DNA of 64,000 nucleotides, from NCBI RefSeq assembly GCF_000429165.1, contig NZ_KE386853.1:75694-139693 (forward strand), in the 5' to 3' direction. The position numbers were made by a program, and so were the translations under genes. Below, piece by piece: positions 36,597 through 46,037 of the stretch. Source of the stretch: Acetobacter nitrogenifigens DSM 23921 = NBRC 105050 (GTDB lineage Bacteria; Pseudomonadota; Alphaproteobacteria; Acetobacterales; Acetobacteraceae). The notes beneath the pieces are model-generated. The model was not told where the DNA came from. It saw nothing but the letters and a program-made list of their open reading frames with translations, and did not search any database. Every line of letters begins with the position of its first letter. Position 1 is the first letter of the stretch.

Positions 36597-37568
36597 ATGC
36601 CCGTTTTTGCTTTCGTATTCCCCGGCCAGGGTAGCCAGTTTCCCGGTATGGGAGCCGATCTTGCCGAGGCTTTCCCGGTCGCCCGCGAGGTGTTTCAGGA
36701 AGTCGACGACGCCCTGAACCAGCATCTGTCGAAGATCATTTTCGAAGGACCGGCAGAGGCGCTGACCAGCACGGAAAACACACAGCCAGCGTTGATGGCC
36801 GTGTCTATGGCGGTGCTGCGGGTTCTTGAAAAAGAAGGCGGCTTCACTCTGGGGCAGAAGGCGACGCTGGTCGCGGGCCACTCGCTCGGTGAATATGCGG
36901 CGCTCGCCGCCGCCGGGGCGTTCGGTGTGGCGCAGGCTGCACGCCTGTTGCGCCTGCGTGGCGAGGCGATGCAGCGCGCGGTTCCGGCCGGAGAGGGCGG
37001 CATGGCGGCGTTGATCGGCGTTGACGCTGAACAGGCCCGCGCGATCTGTGAAGCCGCTGCGGTTGTTTCCGAGGAAGGCAAGCCGGATCGTCTGGAGACG
37101 ATCGAACTGGCCAACGATAACGGCGGCGGTCAGATCGTCATTTCCGGGCAGATCGGGGCGATCGAACGCTCACTGGTCATCGCCAAGGAAAAGGGCGCCA
37201 AACGGGCGGTGAAGCTTCCCGTGTCGGCTCCGTTCCACTCTTCGCTCATGCGTCCTGCGGCCGACGCCATGGGAGAGGCGCTGGAGCGCGAGACGATTGC
37301 GGCGCCCGTGGTGCCACTGGTCGCCAATGTGACGGCCGCGAAGGTCACTGCCCCCGATGCGATCTGCGATCTTCTGGTGCATCAGGTGACCGGAACGGTG
37401 CGCTGGCGCGAAAGCGTCGATGCGATGGCCGGCATGGGCGTCGACACGTTCGTGGAGATTGGCGCGGGCAAGGTTCTTTCGGGTCTTATCCGCCGCATCG
37501 CCCCTGATGCGGCTGCGCAGTCGGTGGGAAGCGTCGCGGATGTCGAGGCGTTTCTGAAAGGCGCCTGA
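36597..37568 (+). CDS. fabD: Malonyl-CoA:ACP transacylase FabD
   Basis: The 323-residue enzyme loads malonate onto ACP for fatty-acid elongation. The nucleophile elbow GHSLGEYAALAAAG holds the catalytic Ser, the start VFPGQGSQFPGMG forms the oxyanion region, and the catalytic His lies in VSAPFHSSLMRPA. A C-terminal VEIGAGKVL matches the family. It begins the fab cluster (fabD, fabG, acpP, fabF) and ends at a strong hairpin, so fabG is probably made from its own promoter. Confidence 0.97.
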   Translation: MPVFAFVFPGQGSQFPGMGADLAEAFPVAREVFQEVDDALNQHLSKIIFEGPAEALTSTENTQPALMAVSMAVLRVLEKEGGFTLGQKATLVAGHSLGEYAALAAAGAFGVAQAARLLRLRGEAMQRAVPAGEGGMAALIGVDAEQARAICEAAAVVSEEGKPDRLETIELANDNGGGQIVISGQIGAIERSLVIAKEKGAKRAVKLPVSAPFHSSLMRPAADAMGEALERETIAAPVVPLVANVTAAKVTAPDAICDLLVHQVTGTVRWRESVDAMAGMGVDTFVEIGAGKVLSGLIRRIAPDAAAQSVGSVADVEAFLKGA

Positions 37569-37988
37569 ATAGAGTATTGCCGCTGAATTCTGGTTCAGTG
37601 GAAATACTATCGCCGTTTGCTTCAACGAGCATTTGGTCCTGGATAACTGATTCCAGCTGAACAGGGCCTGCTCCAGAGGTTTCGACGTCACAACATCCGT
37701 TTGATGCGGGCGGGAGCGTTTCTTTATTGCGTTTGTGGCGGCGCAACGGGGGGCATCTACCGGATTCAGGCCCCGCCTTGTCCGTAGATTCGTCACGGGC
37801 GCTGTCGCCGTCGACGGCAGGCTGTCCTATAGGGGCAGGGACAAAGAGGCGGGTCGCCCCCCAAGCCCTGAGGAATTTCTTCTGCGGGGAGGTGCGGCCG
37901 GCTTCGACTGCATTGGTTTCAGCGTGAACGTTGGAAGGGGCGGTTCGCCTCAAATACATTCGGGCGCGCGACAGATACGGAAAACGAA
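37569..37988. other. Intergenic region between fabD and fabG
   Basis: 420 nt without a credible gene. It begins with the fabD hairpin at 37573-37608. The plus-strand frame 37735-38022 overlaps the fabG start and lacks motifs or a ribosome-binding site. The fabG promoter should lie here, but no clear -35/-10 pair could be picked out. Confidence 0.5.
37573..37608 (+). terminator. Hairpin after fabD
   Basis: Fifteen-position arms pair with one G/A mismatch and one G-T pair: AGTATT/AATACT outside and CCGCTGAA/TTCAGTGG inside, with a 6-nt loop. It starts 4 nt after the fabD stop. No T tract follows. Confidence 0.6.
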
Positions 37989-38729
37989 ATGTTCGATCTC
38001 ACCAATAAAATCGCGCTCGTGACGGGCGCTTCCGGCGGCATCGGCGCCGCGATCGCCCGACGCCTGCATGAGCAGGGGGCGACGGTGGTCCTCTCGGGCA
38101 CGCGCGAATCGGCCTTGAGCGAACTGGCGACGGAACTGGGCGAGCGCGCGCATGTTGTGGCCGCAGACCTGTCCGATCCGGCCGCCGCCGATCAACTCGT
38201 GGCGCGGGCCGAGGCGGCTGCGGGCGCGCCGCTCGATATCCTCGTCAACAACGCCGGACTGACCCGCGACATGCTGGCCATCCGCATGAAGGACGAGGAC
38301 TGGTCGAAGGTTCTCGACGTCGATCTGGCCTCGCCGTTCCGCCTGTGCCGCGCCGCCCTCAAGGGCATGCTGCGCCGCCGCGCCGGGCGGATCGTCAACA
38401 TCTCTTCCATTGTGGCGGCGACGGGCAATGGCGGGCAGGCGAACTACTCCGCAGCCAAGGCCGGTCTGGTCGGCATGACCAAATCTCTGGCGCAGGAAGT
38501 CGGCTCGCGTGGAATCACGGTGAATGTCGTGGCCCCGGGCTTCGTGGCGACGGCGATGACTGACGTGCTTCCCGATGCGCAGAAGGAGAAGCTGTCGGAC
38601 GCGATTCCGCTCGGGCGTATGGGCGCGCCTGACGACATCGCTGCGGCGGTCGTTTATCTGGCGTCGGACGAAGCTGGCTGGGTGACGGGAAGCACGCTGC
38701 ACGTCAACGGCGGCATGGCCATGATCTGA
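37989..38729 (+). CDS. fabG: 3-oxoacyl-ACP reductase FabG
   Basis: The 246-residue short-chain dehydrogenase uses NADPH to reduce 3-oxoacyl-ACP. The coenzyme loop TGASGGIG starts at residue 13, NNAG at about 88, and the catalytic triad is complete (Ser in NISSIVAATG, Tyr and Lys in YSAAK). The C-terminal GSTLHVNGGMAMI is typical. The ribosome-binding site is weak (GGAAAA). It stands between fabD and acpP, so the assignment to fatty-acid synthesis rather than another SDR is firm. Confidence 0.97.
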   Translation: MFDLTNKIALVTGASGGIGAAIARRLHEQGATVVLSGTRESALSELATELGERAHVVAADLSDPAAADQLVARAEAAAGAPLDILVNNAGLTRDMLAIRMKDEDWSKVLDVDLASPFRLCRAALKGMLRRRAGRIVNISSIVAATGNGGQANYSAAKAGLVGMTKSLAQEVGSRGITVNVVAPGFVATAMTDVLPDAQKEKLSDAIPLGRMGAPDDIAAAVVYLASDEAGWVTGSTLHVNGGMAMI

Positions 38730-39095
38730 ACGCGATGACGGTTTGAACGTTACGTGGATGATCGTCATGCATCGGGGCGCTACGTGGATGAAAATACGGC
38801 GTCTCCGGCCGGGGTTCCGGGGAAAACTGGAGGCGTAAGGGGAGTCGGGAGGGAGGTCGTCCGGCAGTTCGGTCGGCGGCGCAAGCATCGCGTCAGGCGC
38901 ATCGCCGAGGGCTTTGCCGAGCCGGTTCTCTGCAATCGCCTTGGCGAGGGTAAGAAAACCATGCTAATCGCCCCCCTGCCTCGTTGGTATAGACATGGGT
39001 TGAGCCGTTCGGCCGCCCGGCCCGGCGGGTAGTCAGGCAGAACGAGCGCCTAGCAATCGCCCGCATCCCTTTGGGCACACAGGAAGCAGAGACAC
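38730..39095. other. Leader region of acpP
   Basis: 366 nt without a gene. Two copies of TACGTGGATGA sit at 38751-38761 and 38781-38791, exactly 30 bases apart (three helical turns). The right part is expected to carry the acpP promoter; a TATAGA at 38988 is a possible -10 with no good -35. The acpP ribosome-binding site is AGGAAG before 39096. Confidence 0.45.
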
Positions 39096-39335
39096 ATGAG
39101 CGAAATCGCTGACAAGGTTAAGAAGATCGTAGTCGAGCATCTCGGCGTCGAAGAGAGCAAGGTCACGCCGGAAGCGTCGTTCATCGACGATCTGGGTGCA
39201 GACAGCCTCGACACGGTTGAACTGGTGATGGCCTTCGAAGAGGCGTTCAACGTCGAGATTCCGGAAGATGCGGCCGAGAAGATCGCGACCGTCAAGGACG
39301 CCATCGACTACATCGAGAAGCAGAAGGCGGCCTGA
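39096..39335 (+). CDS. acpP: Acyl carrier protein
   Basis: The 79-residue acidic carrier holds growing fatty acids on a phosphopantetheine arm. The attachment Ser is in [16 protein letters not shown] (residue 37). It has the four-helix ACP pattern and the usual length. The start ATG follows AGGAAGCAGAG. fabF starts 77 nt downstream, presumably on the same message. Confidence 0.99.
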   Translation: MSEIADKVKKIVVEHLGVEESKVTPEASFIDDLGADSLDTVELVMAFEEAFNVEIPEDAAEKIATVKDAIDYIEKQKAA

Positions 39336-39411
39336 GGCCCCCAAAACTTACGGCGGGTTCCGGTTACAGGCGGAGCCCCCCTTTTCACGCTGGAATGAGG
39401 AGCGGACTAGC

Positions 39412-40698
39412 TTGTTGCAGTCGGCTGGATCTGATTTAGGCCGGAGACGCGTCGTCGTCACAGGCATGGGCATGGTGACGCCGCTGGGCGTCGGCGTCGA
39501 GAACGTCTGGGGGCGTCTTGTCGCTGGCGAGAGCGGAATCGGCCGTATCCGATCGTTCGATCCGAGCGAACTCGCCGCGCATGTCGCGGGCGAGGTCCCC
39601 GAAGGACCGACGGCCGAAGGCAAGCTGACGCTCGACGAGTGGATCGCTCCGAAAGACCAGCGGAAAATGGACCGCTTCATCCATCTCGGACTTGTGGCGG
39701 CGACTGAAGCCGTTCTGGATTCGGGATGGACGCCGGAGGCGGAGGAAGATCGCTGCGCCACTGGCGTGATGATCGGCTCCGGCATCGGCGGCCTCCAGAC
39801 CATTTATGATGCATCGATCACGGTGCATGAGGGGCGGGCGAAGCGTCTTTCGCCGTTCTTCATCCCGTCGGCCCTGACGAATCTTGTGTCGGGTCATCTC
39901 TCGATCAAATACGGCTTCAAGGGCCCGAACCATTCAGCCGTCACCGCGTGCGCCACGGGCGTTCATGCGATCGGCGACGCGGCCCGCCTGATTATGCTCG
40001 GCGACGCCGATGTCATGATCGCGGGCGGCGCAGAGGCGGCCGTGTGCAAGCTCGGCATCGCCGGGTTCTGCTCCGCGCGAGCACTGGCCACCAGCTTCAA
40101 CGAAACGCCTGAGCGCGCATCTCGTCCGTGGGACAAGGATCGCGACGGCTTCGTCATGGGCGAAGGCGCGGGCATCGTCGTGCTTGAGGAATATGAACAC
40201 GCCAAGGCGCGTGGCGCGAAGATTTACGGCGAAATCATCGGCTATGGCATGTCCGGAGACGCCCACCACATCACGGCTCCGGCCGAGGGGCATGAGGGTG
40301 CGTTCCGCGCGATGAAGGCGGCGTTGAAGAGCGCAGGCATCACTCCCGGCGAAATCGGCTACGTCAACGCTCACGGCACGTCGACGATGGCCGACGATCT
40401 GGAGCTTGATGCAGTCGAACGCCTGTTCGCTGACGACGCGTCCAAGGTGGCGATGTCTTCGACGAAATCCGCCATCGGGCATCTGCTCGGCGCTGCGGGC
40501 GCAGTCGAGACGATGTTCTCCCTGCTTGCGATTCGCGATCAGGTCGCTCCGCCGACGCTCAACCTCGACAATCCGTCGCGCGAGAGCGCCATCGACCGCG
40601 TCGCGCATGAGTCGCAGGCCCGCAAGGTGAACGTCGCGCTGTCGAACAGCTTTGGCTTCGGCGGCACCAACGCAAGCATTCTGGTGCGCGGAGTCTGA
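39412..40698 (+). CDS. fabF: 3-oxoacyl-ACP synthase II FabF
   Basis: The 428-residue condensing enzyme elongates acyl-ACP with malonyl-ACP. The Cys nucleophile is in VTACATGVHAIGDA, and the two His are in NAHGTSTMADD and SAIGHLLGAAG, with the C-terminal NSFGFGGTNAS. No ATG or GTG fits upstream of RRRVVVTGMG. The TTG at 39412 is chosen, with AGGAG 9 nt upstream; a second TTG directly follows it. The open frame further up only shadows acpP. Confidence 0.95.
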   Translation: MLQSAGSDLGRRRVVVTGMGMVTPLGVGVENVWGRLVAGESGIGRIRSFDPSELAAHVAGEVPEGPTAEGKLTLDEWIAPKDQRKMDRFIHLGLVAATEAVLDSGWTPEAEEDRCATGVMIGSGIGGLQTIYDASITVHEGRAKRLSPFFIPSALTNLVSGHLSIKYGFKGPNHSAVTACATGVHAIGDAARLIMLGDADVMIAGGAEAAVCKLGIAGFCSARALATSFNETPERASRPWDKDRDGFVMGEGAGIVVLEEYEHAKARGAKIYGEIIGYGMSGDAHHITAPAEGHEGAFRAMKAALKSAGITPGEIGYVNAHGTSTMADDLELDAVERLFADDASKVAMSSTKSAIGHLLGAAGAVETMFSLLAIRDQVAPPTLNLDNPSRESAIDRVAHESQARKVNVALSNSFGFGGTNASILVRGV

Positions 40699-40786
40699 CG
40701 CGCCGCTGATCGCAGTTCACGCGAGGTTCCATAAGCCCGGCCGCCGCGCCGTGGCTGCGGTGCTCGTGTAGCCTTACAGGACCATC

Positions 40787-41035
40787 ATGACCGACACTCC
40801 CTCCCAGACCGTTCCGGATCGTCTTTCGGTTCACCCTTCAAGCCCGTTCTACAACGAGGAATTGCTCGAGCGTGGCATCGGCATTCGGTTCAAGGGCGTT
40901 GAGAAGACCAACGTTGAAGAATACTGCATCAGCGAAGGCTGGGTTCGTGTCGCGGTCGGCAAGACGCTCGATCGGCGTGGCAATCCCATGACCATGAAGC
41001 TGAGCGGTCCCGTTGAGGCGTGGATCAAGGACTGA
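40787..41035 (+). CDS. DUF3297 family protein
   Basis: The 82-residue soluble protein matches the small DUF3297 family of proteobacteria: HPSSPFYNEELLERGIGIRF, VEEYCISEGWVRVAVGK, and GNPMTMKLSGPVEAWI. Its function is unknown. The start ATG follows AGGACCATC. It lies 88 nt behind fabF and ends at an intrinsic terminator, so it could be the last gene of the acpP-fabF transcript, which would suggest co-expression but not a role in fatty-acid synthesis. Confidence 0.9.
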   Translation: MTDTPSQTVPDRLSVHPSSPFYNEELLERGIGIRFKGVEKTNVEEYCISEGWVRVAVGKTLDRRGNPMTMKLSGPVEAWIKD

Positions 41036-41384
41036 CCCACTGCCAGGGGCGTCGATCTTCGTGGTCGGCGCCTTATTTGATTCCGGGGGCTTCTCGCCTA
41101 GGCGTTCTCGACGGGGCGCAGGAAAAATGCCTCTGGCGACCGTGGCAGGAGCCGCGTTACCCACCCTGCATGCGCCAATGCCTTGGTAGGATCGCTTCGT
41201 TTTATCTGCCTCTGTTATCTTGTAATCCTTGTCCGTCTTGCTGACGTTTAGTCGCCCGGCCTGATCGGAGTTATTCCGGCGGTGCGTGGCTGGCGTCTTG
41301 CGAATTGGTGACGAAGGGCGCACGGTCCGAGACTTTCAAACGCCTGCTCGACGCGGCGGCTACATTGAAAGCGGAGCATCGCAG
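41036..41384. other. Intergenic region before the SQR gene
   Basis: This 349-nt stretch begins with the terminator at 41048-41078 and ends at the SQR ribosome-binding site. The open frame running into the SQR gene from 41286 lacks a ribosome-binding site. The middle has T-rich runs (TTTTATCTGCCTCTGTTATC, about 41200) that could be promoter sequence. No operator was recognised. Confidence 0.5.
41048..41078 (+). terminator. Intrinsic terminator after the DUF3297 gene
   Basis: A 10-bp stem with two G-T pairs (GGCGTCGATC/GGTCGGCGCC) and a 5-nt loop is followed directly by TTATTTG. It begins 12 nt after the stop. Confidence 0.75.
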
Positions 41385-42644
41385 ATGACAGATTCGGAAA
41401 CCGTGGCTCAGCCTGATCAACAATTCACCGTCCTGATCGTCGGCGGCGGCGCGGCGGGAATCGGAGTGGCGGCCAGGCTCCGCCGTGAACGTCCGTCATT
41501 GTCGATCGCAATCATCGAACCGGCGACGACTCACGCCTATCAGCCGGGTTGGACGCTTGTCGGCGCAGGCGCGATGACGTTGAAGCAGACGCTGCGGCAG
41601 GAGGGGGGACTCATCCCGTCTGGCGTGACATGGCTTCGCGCCGCTGCGTCGTCTTTCCAGCCCGAGAATAATATCGTCACGCTGGAAGACGGGCGTCGGA
41701 TTGGCTACCGCCGTCTGGTGGTCTGCCCCGGCCTGCAACTGGACTGGAACAAGATCGAGGGGCTTGCGGACACGCTGGGCAAGAATGGCGTGTGCAGCAA
41801 TTACTCCGCCACCAGCGTCGATTACACGTGGACGTGCATCCAGACGCTGAACGGCGGCACGGCGTTGTTCACTCAACCGCCGATGCCAATCAAATGCGCC
41901 GGCGCGCCGCAGAAAATCGCTTATCTGGCATCGGATTTCTGGCGCAAGGAAGGGACGTTGAACCGGACAAACGTCGATTTCCTTCTGGCTGGCGATGCCC
42001 TGTTCGGCGTCGGGTATTACTTGCCGTCGTTGCAGTTCGCCGTCGATTATTACGGGATCAACCTGCGCTTCAAACACAATCTGGTTGCGGTGGATGGCCC
42101 TGCACGGACAGCAGTGTTCGAAGTGATCGGCCCGGACGGCGCAACCTCGCGCGTAACGCGTCAGTTCGACATGCTGCATGTCACGCCGCCCCAGAGTGCG
42201 CCGGATTTCGTCAAGGCAAGCCCGCTTGCGGGGCCCGGAGGCTGGGTGGAGGTCGATCCGGCCACATTGCGACATGTGCGGTATGACACGGTGTTCAGTC
42301 TGGGTGACGTGGCGGGAACCAGCAACGCCAAGACGGCGGCGGCGGTGCGGGCGCAGACGCCGATAGTTGTCGCCAATCTTCTGGCGTCTCTGGACGGGCG
42401 TCCGGTCACCGGAACATATGACGGATACGGCGCGTGCCCGCTGACCGTCGGCTATGGCAAGGTGGTTTTGGCCGAGTTCCTGTACGGAGGTAAACCCGCA
42501 CCGAGTTTCCCCTATGATCAGCGGGAGCCAAGCAGTTTCGCCTGGTTCATGAAGACCAGGGTTTTCCCGCGCGTTTATTGGAATATGCTGTTGACCGGGC
42601 GCGACATTAACGTTCCGCACCATCCGAACTGGGCCAAGCAGTAA
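41385..42644 (+). CDS. sqr: Sulfide:quinone oxidoreductase-type flavoprotein
   Basis: The protein of about 419 residues is an FAD protein at the inner membrane that oxidises sulfide and passes electrons to quinone. The FAD fold is VLIVGGGAAGIGVAARL (about 16-32), followed by the family's HAYQPGWTLVGAG. Three Cys are suitably placed: VCSNYSA, KCAGAPQKIAYL and GACPLTVGYGK, the last two matching the redox pair of SQR type II. ATG 41385 has GGAGC upstream. The frame is open further up without support. It stands alone, with terminators on both sides. Its natural substrate could also be another persulfide donor. Confidence 0.88.
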   Translation: MTDSETVAQPDQQFTVLIVGGGAAGIGVAARLRRERPSLSIAIIEPATTHAYQPGWTLVGAGAMTLKQTLRQEGGLIPSGVTWLRAAASSFQPENNIVTLEDGRRIGYRRLVVCPGLQLDWNKIEGLADTLGKNGVCSNYSATSVDYTWTCIQTLNGGTALFTQPPMPIKCAGAPQKIAYLASDFWRKEGTLNRTNVDFLLAGDALFGVGYYLPSLQFAVDYYGINLRFKHNLVAVDGPARTAVFEVIGPDGATSRVTRQFDMLHVTPPQSAPDFVKASPLAGPGGWVEVDPATLRHVRYDTVFSLGDVAGTSNAKTAAAVRAQTPIVVANLLASLDGRPVTGTYDGYGACPLTVGYGKVVLAEFLYGGKPAPSFPYDQREPSSFAWFMKTRVFPRVYWNMLLTGRDINVPHHPNWAKQ

Positions 42645-42668
42645 GGCTTCTTAAAGCCGTTGTTTGCT
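42645..42668 (+). terminator. Terminator of the SQR gene
   Basis: A 5-bp stem GGCTT/AAGCC with a CTTA loop starts on the base after the stop and is followed by GTTGTTTGC. Confidence 0.6.
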
Positions 42669-42796
42669 GCGAGGCGAGGGAGCGTGATGCGGGCGCCCTT
42701 CGCCTCGGTAGCTGTTTCGGATATATGTTTATAGAAGCTGCGAATTTTTCAGGTCGAAGGCGTGTGTTGGTGCGTGAGTCTGATTTGCCGCGCGTT

Positions 42797-42829
42797 CCTG
42801 CTCCAACCAGCCGCAGTGTTGGGAGCAGG
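42797..42829 (-). terminator. Hairpin after the DUF3465 gene
   Basis: An 11-bp stem with a one-base bulge (CCTGCTCCAAC paired with GTTGGGAGCAGG) has a 10-nt loop. It begins 18 nt beyond the DUF3465 stop on the minus strand. No T tract follows. Confidence 0.5.
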
Positions 42830-42846
42830 GAAGTCCGTGGCGCTGG

Positions 42847-43311
42847 TTACTCGTATTTTGCGCCGTTGACGATCACGTATCCGGGCAGGCCCCAGGACGA
42901 CCCTGTGCCGTGATGCGTCCAGTCCACGCCCTGACTGCGCGGAGAATCGTAGTAATAACGGCCCACAACCTCGACATTGTCGCCCTTGTTGACCCAAGGC
43001 CATTGCGGTGCGTTCATTCGGTCCAGATCGGATACGATCCTGATCGAAACTCCGCCACCTACCGACATATAGAAATATCCGTGCCAGCCGCTACGGGTTT
43101 TCTTTGCCCGGTGTGAGACGGCGACTACCTTCCCGCAGATGTGGACAGGCTGGTCCGCCTTGTCCCCGCCGTTTTCAAATTGCTGCTGATCGGCCAGGAA
43201 GCTGCTGTTGTCGCAATTGGGCGAGACCGTTTGCGCCAGCGCAGGGATCGCAGTCGCTGTCAACAACAAGGCGACGGCGGCTGTGGCGAGCGAATGTCTG
43301 GATATGCGCAT
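42847..43311 (-). CDS. Secreted DUF3465 family protein
   Basis: The 154-residue protein has a clear Sec signal (ALLLTATAIPALAQ, cleavage after about residue 26). The mature part matches the DUF3465 pattern: GWHGYFYMSVGGGVSIRIV, a GDNVEVVGRYYYD strand, and the signature GVDWTHHGT. It has Cys residues in PNCDN and HICGK. The fold is probably an OB-like beta barrel. Its function is unknown. It is transcribed alone and converges with the SQR gene. Confidence 0.85.
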   Translation of the reverse strand: MRISRHSLATAAVALLLTATAIPALAQTVSPNCDNSSFLADQQQFENGGDKADQPVHICGKVVAVSHRAKKTRSGWHGYFYMSVGGGVSIRIVSDLDRMNAPQWPWVNKGDNVEVVGRYYYDSPRSQGVDWTHHGTGSSWGLPGYVIVNGAKYE

Positions 43312-43413
43312 ATACTATTTCTCCTGCATCGGCTTTCTGCTGCGGCGCATACAGGCGATCGCCTCGACGCGCCTTGAAGCCGCGCACGTCGCACCTTCGT
43401 CGCAGCTCTTCAG

Positions 43414-44325
43414 TTAAGAAACAAATACTACCGTTTTCCGTTCGTTTATAATGACGCGCTGTTCGACGAAGCAGCGAACTGCGCGAGCCAGAACCTGTCG
43501 TTCAATATCGCGCCCCTTGCGGATCAGGTCTTCTGGCGTGTCCGAGTGGCTGATGCGCTCGACATCCTGTTCAATAATCGGTCCCTCATCGAGGTCGCTG
43601 GTCACGAAATGCGCTGTAGCGCCAATAAGTTTTACGCCTCTTGCGAACGCCTGATGATAGGGGCGGGCGCCTTTGAAGCCCGGTAAAAAAGAGTGGTGTA
43701 TGTTGATGCAGCGTCCCGAAAGCTTCAGCGCTGTTTCGTTCGAGAGAATCTGCATATAGCGGGCCAGAACAACAAGATCGGCCTTCGTCTCATCGACGAT
43801 ACGGAGAAGCCGGGCTTCGGATTCCTCTTTGCCGTTTTTTGTGACCGGGAGATAGTGAAAGGGGATGTCTCCGAAATCGATCCCGGCGTGAGCGTCAACG
43901 GGATGGTTGGAGACGATGCCGACGGGATCGATCTCGAGTTCGCCGACTCTCCAGCGATAGAGCAGATCAACCAGGCAATGATCGAACCGGGACACCAGCA
44001 GCAGAACGCGCGTCCTGCGCTGGTTATCCCGCAGCGACCATGTCATGCCGAATCTGCCCGCCAGCGCTTCGAGCGTCGCATCCAGTCCTGCGGGCTCCTT
44101 CCCGGAGACCTGATTGAAGACGACGCGCATGAAGAAACGTTCGCTTTCGGTGTCGTCGAATTGCTGCGCTTCCGTGATGTTCGCACCCAGTTCGAACAAA
44201 GCCTGCGCGATCGCAGCGACGATCCCGGGACGGTTGCGGCAGCTGAAGGTCAGCGTATGAGATGCGCGTCCCACATCGGCCTGCGCGGGCGAGCGCGCCG
44301 CATCGTTTCTCTGCACTACGTTCAT
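43414..44325 (-). CDS. purU: Formyltetrahydrofolate deformylase PurU
   Basis: The 303-residue enzyme hydrolyses 10-formyl-tetrahydrofolate to formate and tetrahydrofolate, balancing one-carbon pools. An N-terminal ACT domain (about residues 22-95, [18 protein letters not shown]) precedes the formyltransferase-like domain (from about 105, [13 protein letters not shown]). The catalytic region is present: Asn and His in [14 protein letters not shown], and the Asp in [15 protein letters not shown] response-regulator gene lies upstream in the same direction with a gap of about 110 nt. Confidence 0.96.
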   Translation of the reverse strand: MNVVQRNDAARSPAQADVGRASHTLTFSCRNRPGIVAAIAQALFELGANITEAQQFDDTESERFFMRVVFNQVSGKEPAGLDATLEALAGRFGMTWSLRDNQRRTRVLLLVSRFDHCLVDLLYRWRVGELEIDPVGIVSNHPVDAHAGIDFGDIPFHYLPVTKNGKEESEARLLRIVDETKADLVVLARYMQILSNETALKLSGRCINIHHSFLPGFKGARPYHQAFARGVKLIGATAHFVTSDLDEGPIIEQDVERISHSDTPEDLIRKGRDIERQVLARAVRCFVEQRVIINERKTVVFVS

Positions 44326-44436
44326 CGCCGATATTCTCCGCCGGGCCGAATTGTCCTCGTTCGCCTGACAGACCGGGCGGAAAAAGAAAAGGGGGAACCG
44401 TCTTCAGAAGCGCGGGAGGCAGCCTGAACGGCGATA

Positions 44437-44814
44437 TTACCCGATACGGCGGGAGGCGCGGCACACTTCATCGACGACCTGGTTAACCAAGCCAGCGACG
44501 GGGACTGATTTGTCATAAACGGCCGCAAACAATCCGCAGTGCGCGAATTTCGGGGCGGCCTCGTGGGCGCTTCGGAGAATGATCGGCGGGACGGATTTCT
44601 TGTAATGGTGGTGGATCGCCTGAGCGAGCTCTATGCCGTTCATCACGGGCATTTTGAAATCCGTGACGACAAGCGCGGGTTTGAGGCGGCGCGCCACTTT
44701 CAGAGCGTCAAATCCATCGTCGGCGTGCAGGACGTCGAAACCGATATCTTCAAGCGCCTCAGCAAGTTCCAGCCGAATGAGGGGTTCGTCATCCACCACG
44801 AGAATCGTAGCCAT
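44437..44814 (-). CDS. Single-domain response regulator (CheY-like)
   Basis: The 125-residue receiver domain has no output domain. The acidic pair is in VVDDEPLIRLE, the phosphorylated Asp is in VVTDFKMPVMNG, the conserved Ser/Thr position is in ILRSAHE, and the Lys is in VYDKSVP, so it should be phosphorylatable. The start ATG 44814 has GGAGA 7 nt upstream; the open frame before it is unsupported. No histidine kinase lies nearby, so the partner is encoded elsewhere. A link to purU is only adjacency. Confidence 0.9.
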   Translation of the reverse strand: MATILVVDDEPLIRLELAEALEDIGFDVLHADDGFDALKVARRLKPALVVTDFKMPVMNGIELAQAIHHHYKKSVPPIILRSAHEAAPKFAHCGLFAAVYDKSVPVAGLVNQVVDEVCRASRRIG

Positions 44815-45080
44815 CGCTATTTCTCCGCGCCAAACTGCGGGGATTTTCGACCCTTCCCGCACATACGAGGGCATAAGGAAGCAGGAAAGCGGTCTACGAT
44901 GTGTTCATTTGAACAGTTCGGTGACGAAATATCAGCGCTTTTCAACTTACATAATTGAAAACATTTAACGGTGACTGAAGTTCATTTTGAGAAGCGCTAT
45001 GCTATGCGTCAGATGCACGCGACAGGCTCGTGCTAGGCCGAATCTGCATGAAGCGACTTCGCTCCTCCCGTCGCGAAATA

Positions 45081-46037
45081 TTACTCGCCGTCCGCTTTCG
45101 GAGACGTGGTGGCCTCGCCCGAGCTTGTTGGCGGACGAACGCGCACCTTGCGGATGTGACGCGCATCCGAATCCAGAACACGAAACACAAACCCGCCCTC
45201 GTGGGTCAGAACCTCTCCCCGCGTGGGCACATGCCCGGCGAGACGAAACACCAATCCGCCGATCGTTTCGATCTCAGCCTCTCGTTCGCTCTCCGTAAGG
45301 ATCAGGCCGAGGCGCCGTTCGAATTTTTCAACCGGACAGCGCGCATCGACGTCATAGGATCCGTCAGGCCGCTCTACGATCATCATCGCGGTTGGTTCGT
45401 CATGCTCATCGGAGATGTCGCCGACGATCGTCTCAACCAGATCCTCGATCGTCACCAGACCGTCGATGCCGCCATATTCGTCAATGACCAGCGCCAGATG
45501 CATGCGCCGCTGCCGCATCATCAACAGCAGGTCGAGCACGGGCATCTGCGGCGCGATCATCAGCGGCTGGCGCAAAAGAGGCTCCAGGCTGAACGCGTCG
45601 CTTGTCCCGACATAGGCGATCAGATCCTTCACGTGGATCATGCCGACTATGTCGTCCAACTGTCCCCTGTAGACCGGCATGCGCGAATGATTTTCCCGAC
45701 GCATCATCGCCAGCGCGTCGTCGAGGCTGATGTCGGCGGACATCGCCACGATATCGGCGCGCGGAATCATCACGTCGTCTGCGCTGGTCTCCCGCAAACG
45801 AAGGACGTTCGCGATCAGGGCGCGCTCCTGCCGGTCGAGTTCGGGCGCCTCTTCGCCCGAATCGCCCGCGTCAGCGGCTTCCTGCACCAGGGCGGCTATC
45901 GAATGACGAAGACCCTGCTCACGCTTGCGACCAAAGAGCGACAGAAGTCCGCGCCTGCTTCCGCGACCGTTCTCCCGGCGTTGGGGCTCAGGGGCGTTGC
46001 CTGCGTCTTTGCCGGACGCTTCGCTGGACGCGCTCAT
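45081..46037 (-). CDS. corC: CBS/CorC-domain protein (CorC family)
   Basis: The soluble protein has about 318 residues, with a charged N-terminal tail, two CBS domains (about 85-210; [53 protein letters not shown]) and a C-terminal CorC/HlyC domain (about 225-305). It lacks the DUF21 membrane part of larger relatives. CorC-type proteins are linked to divalent-cation handling and adenine-nucleotide binding. ATG 46037 overlaps the ybeY stop by 4 nt (ATGA), which decides the start over the GTG at 46052. It is the last gene of the miaB-phoH-ybeY-corC set. Confidence 0.92.
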   Translation of the reverse strand: MSASSEASGKDAGNAPEPQRRENGRGSRRGLLSLFGRKREQGLRHSIAALVQEAADAGDSGEEAPELDRQERALIANVLRLRETSADDVMIPRADIVAMSADISLDDALAMMRRENHSRMPVYRGQLDDIVGMIHVKDLIAYVGTSDAFSLEPLLRQPLMIAPQMPVLDLLLMMRQRRMHLALVIDEYGGIDGLVTIEDLVETIVGDISDEHDEPTAMMIVERPDGSYDVDARCPVEKFERRLGLILTESEREAEIETIGGLVFRLAGHVPTRGEVLTHEGGFVFRVLDSDARHIRKVRVRPPTSSGEATTSPKADGE

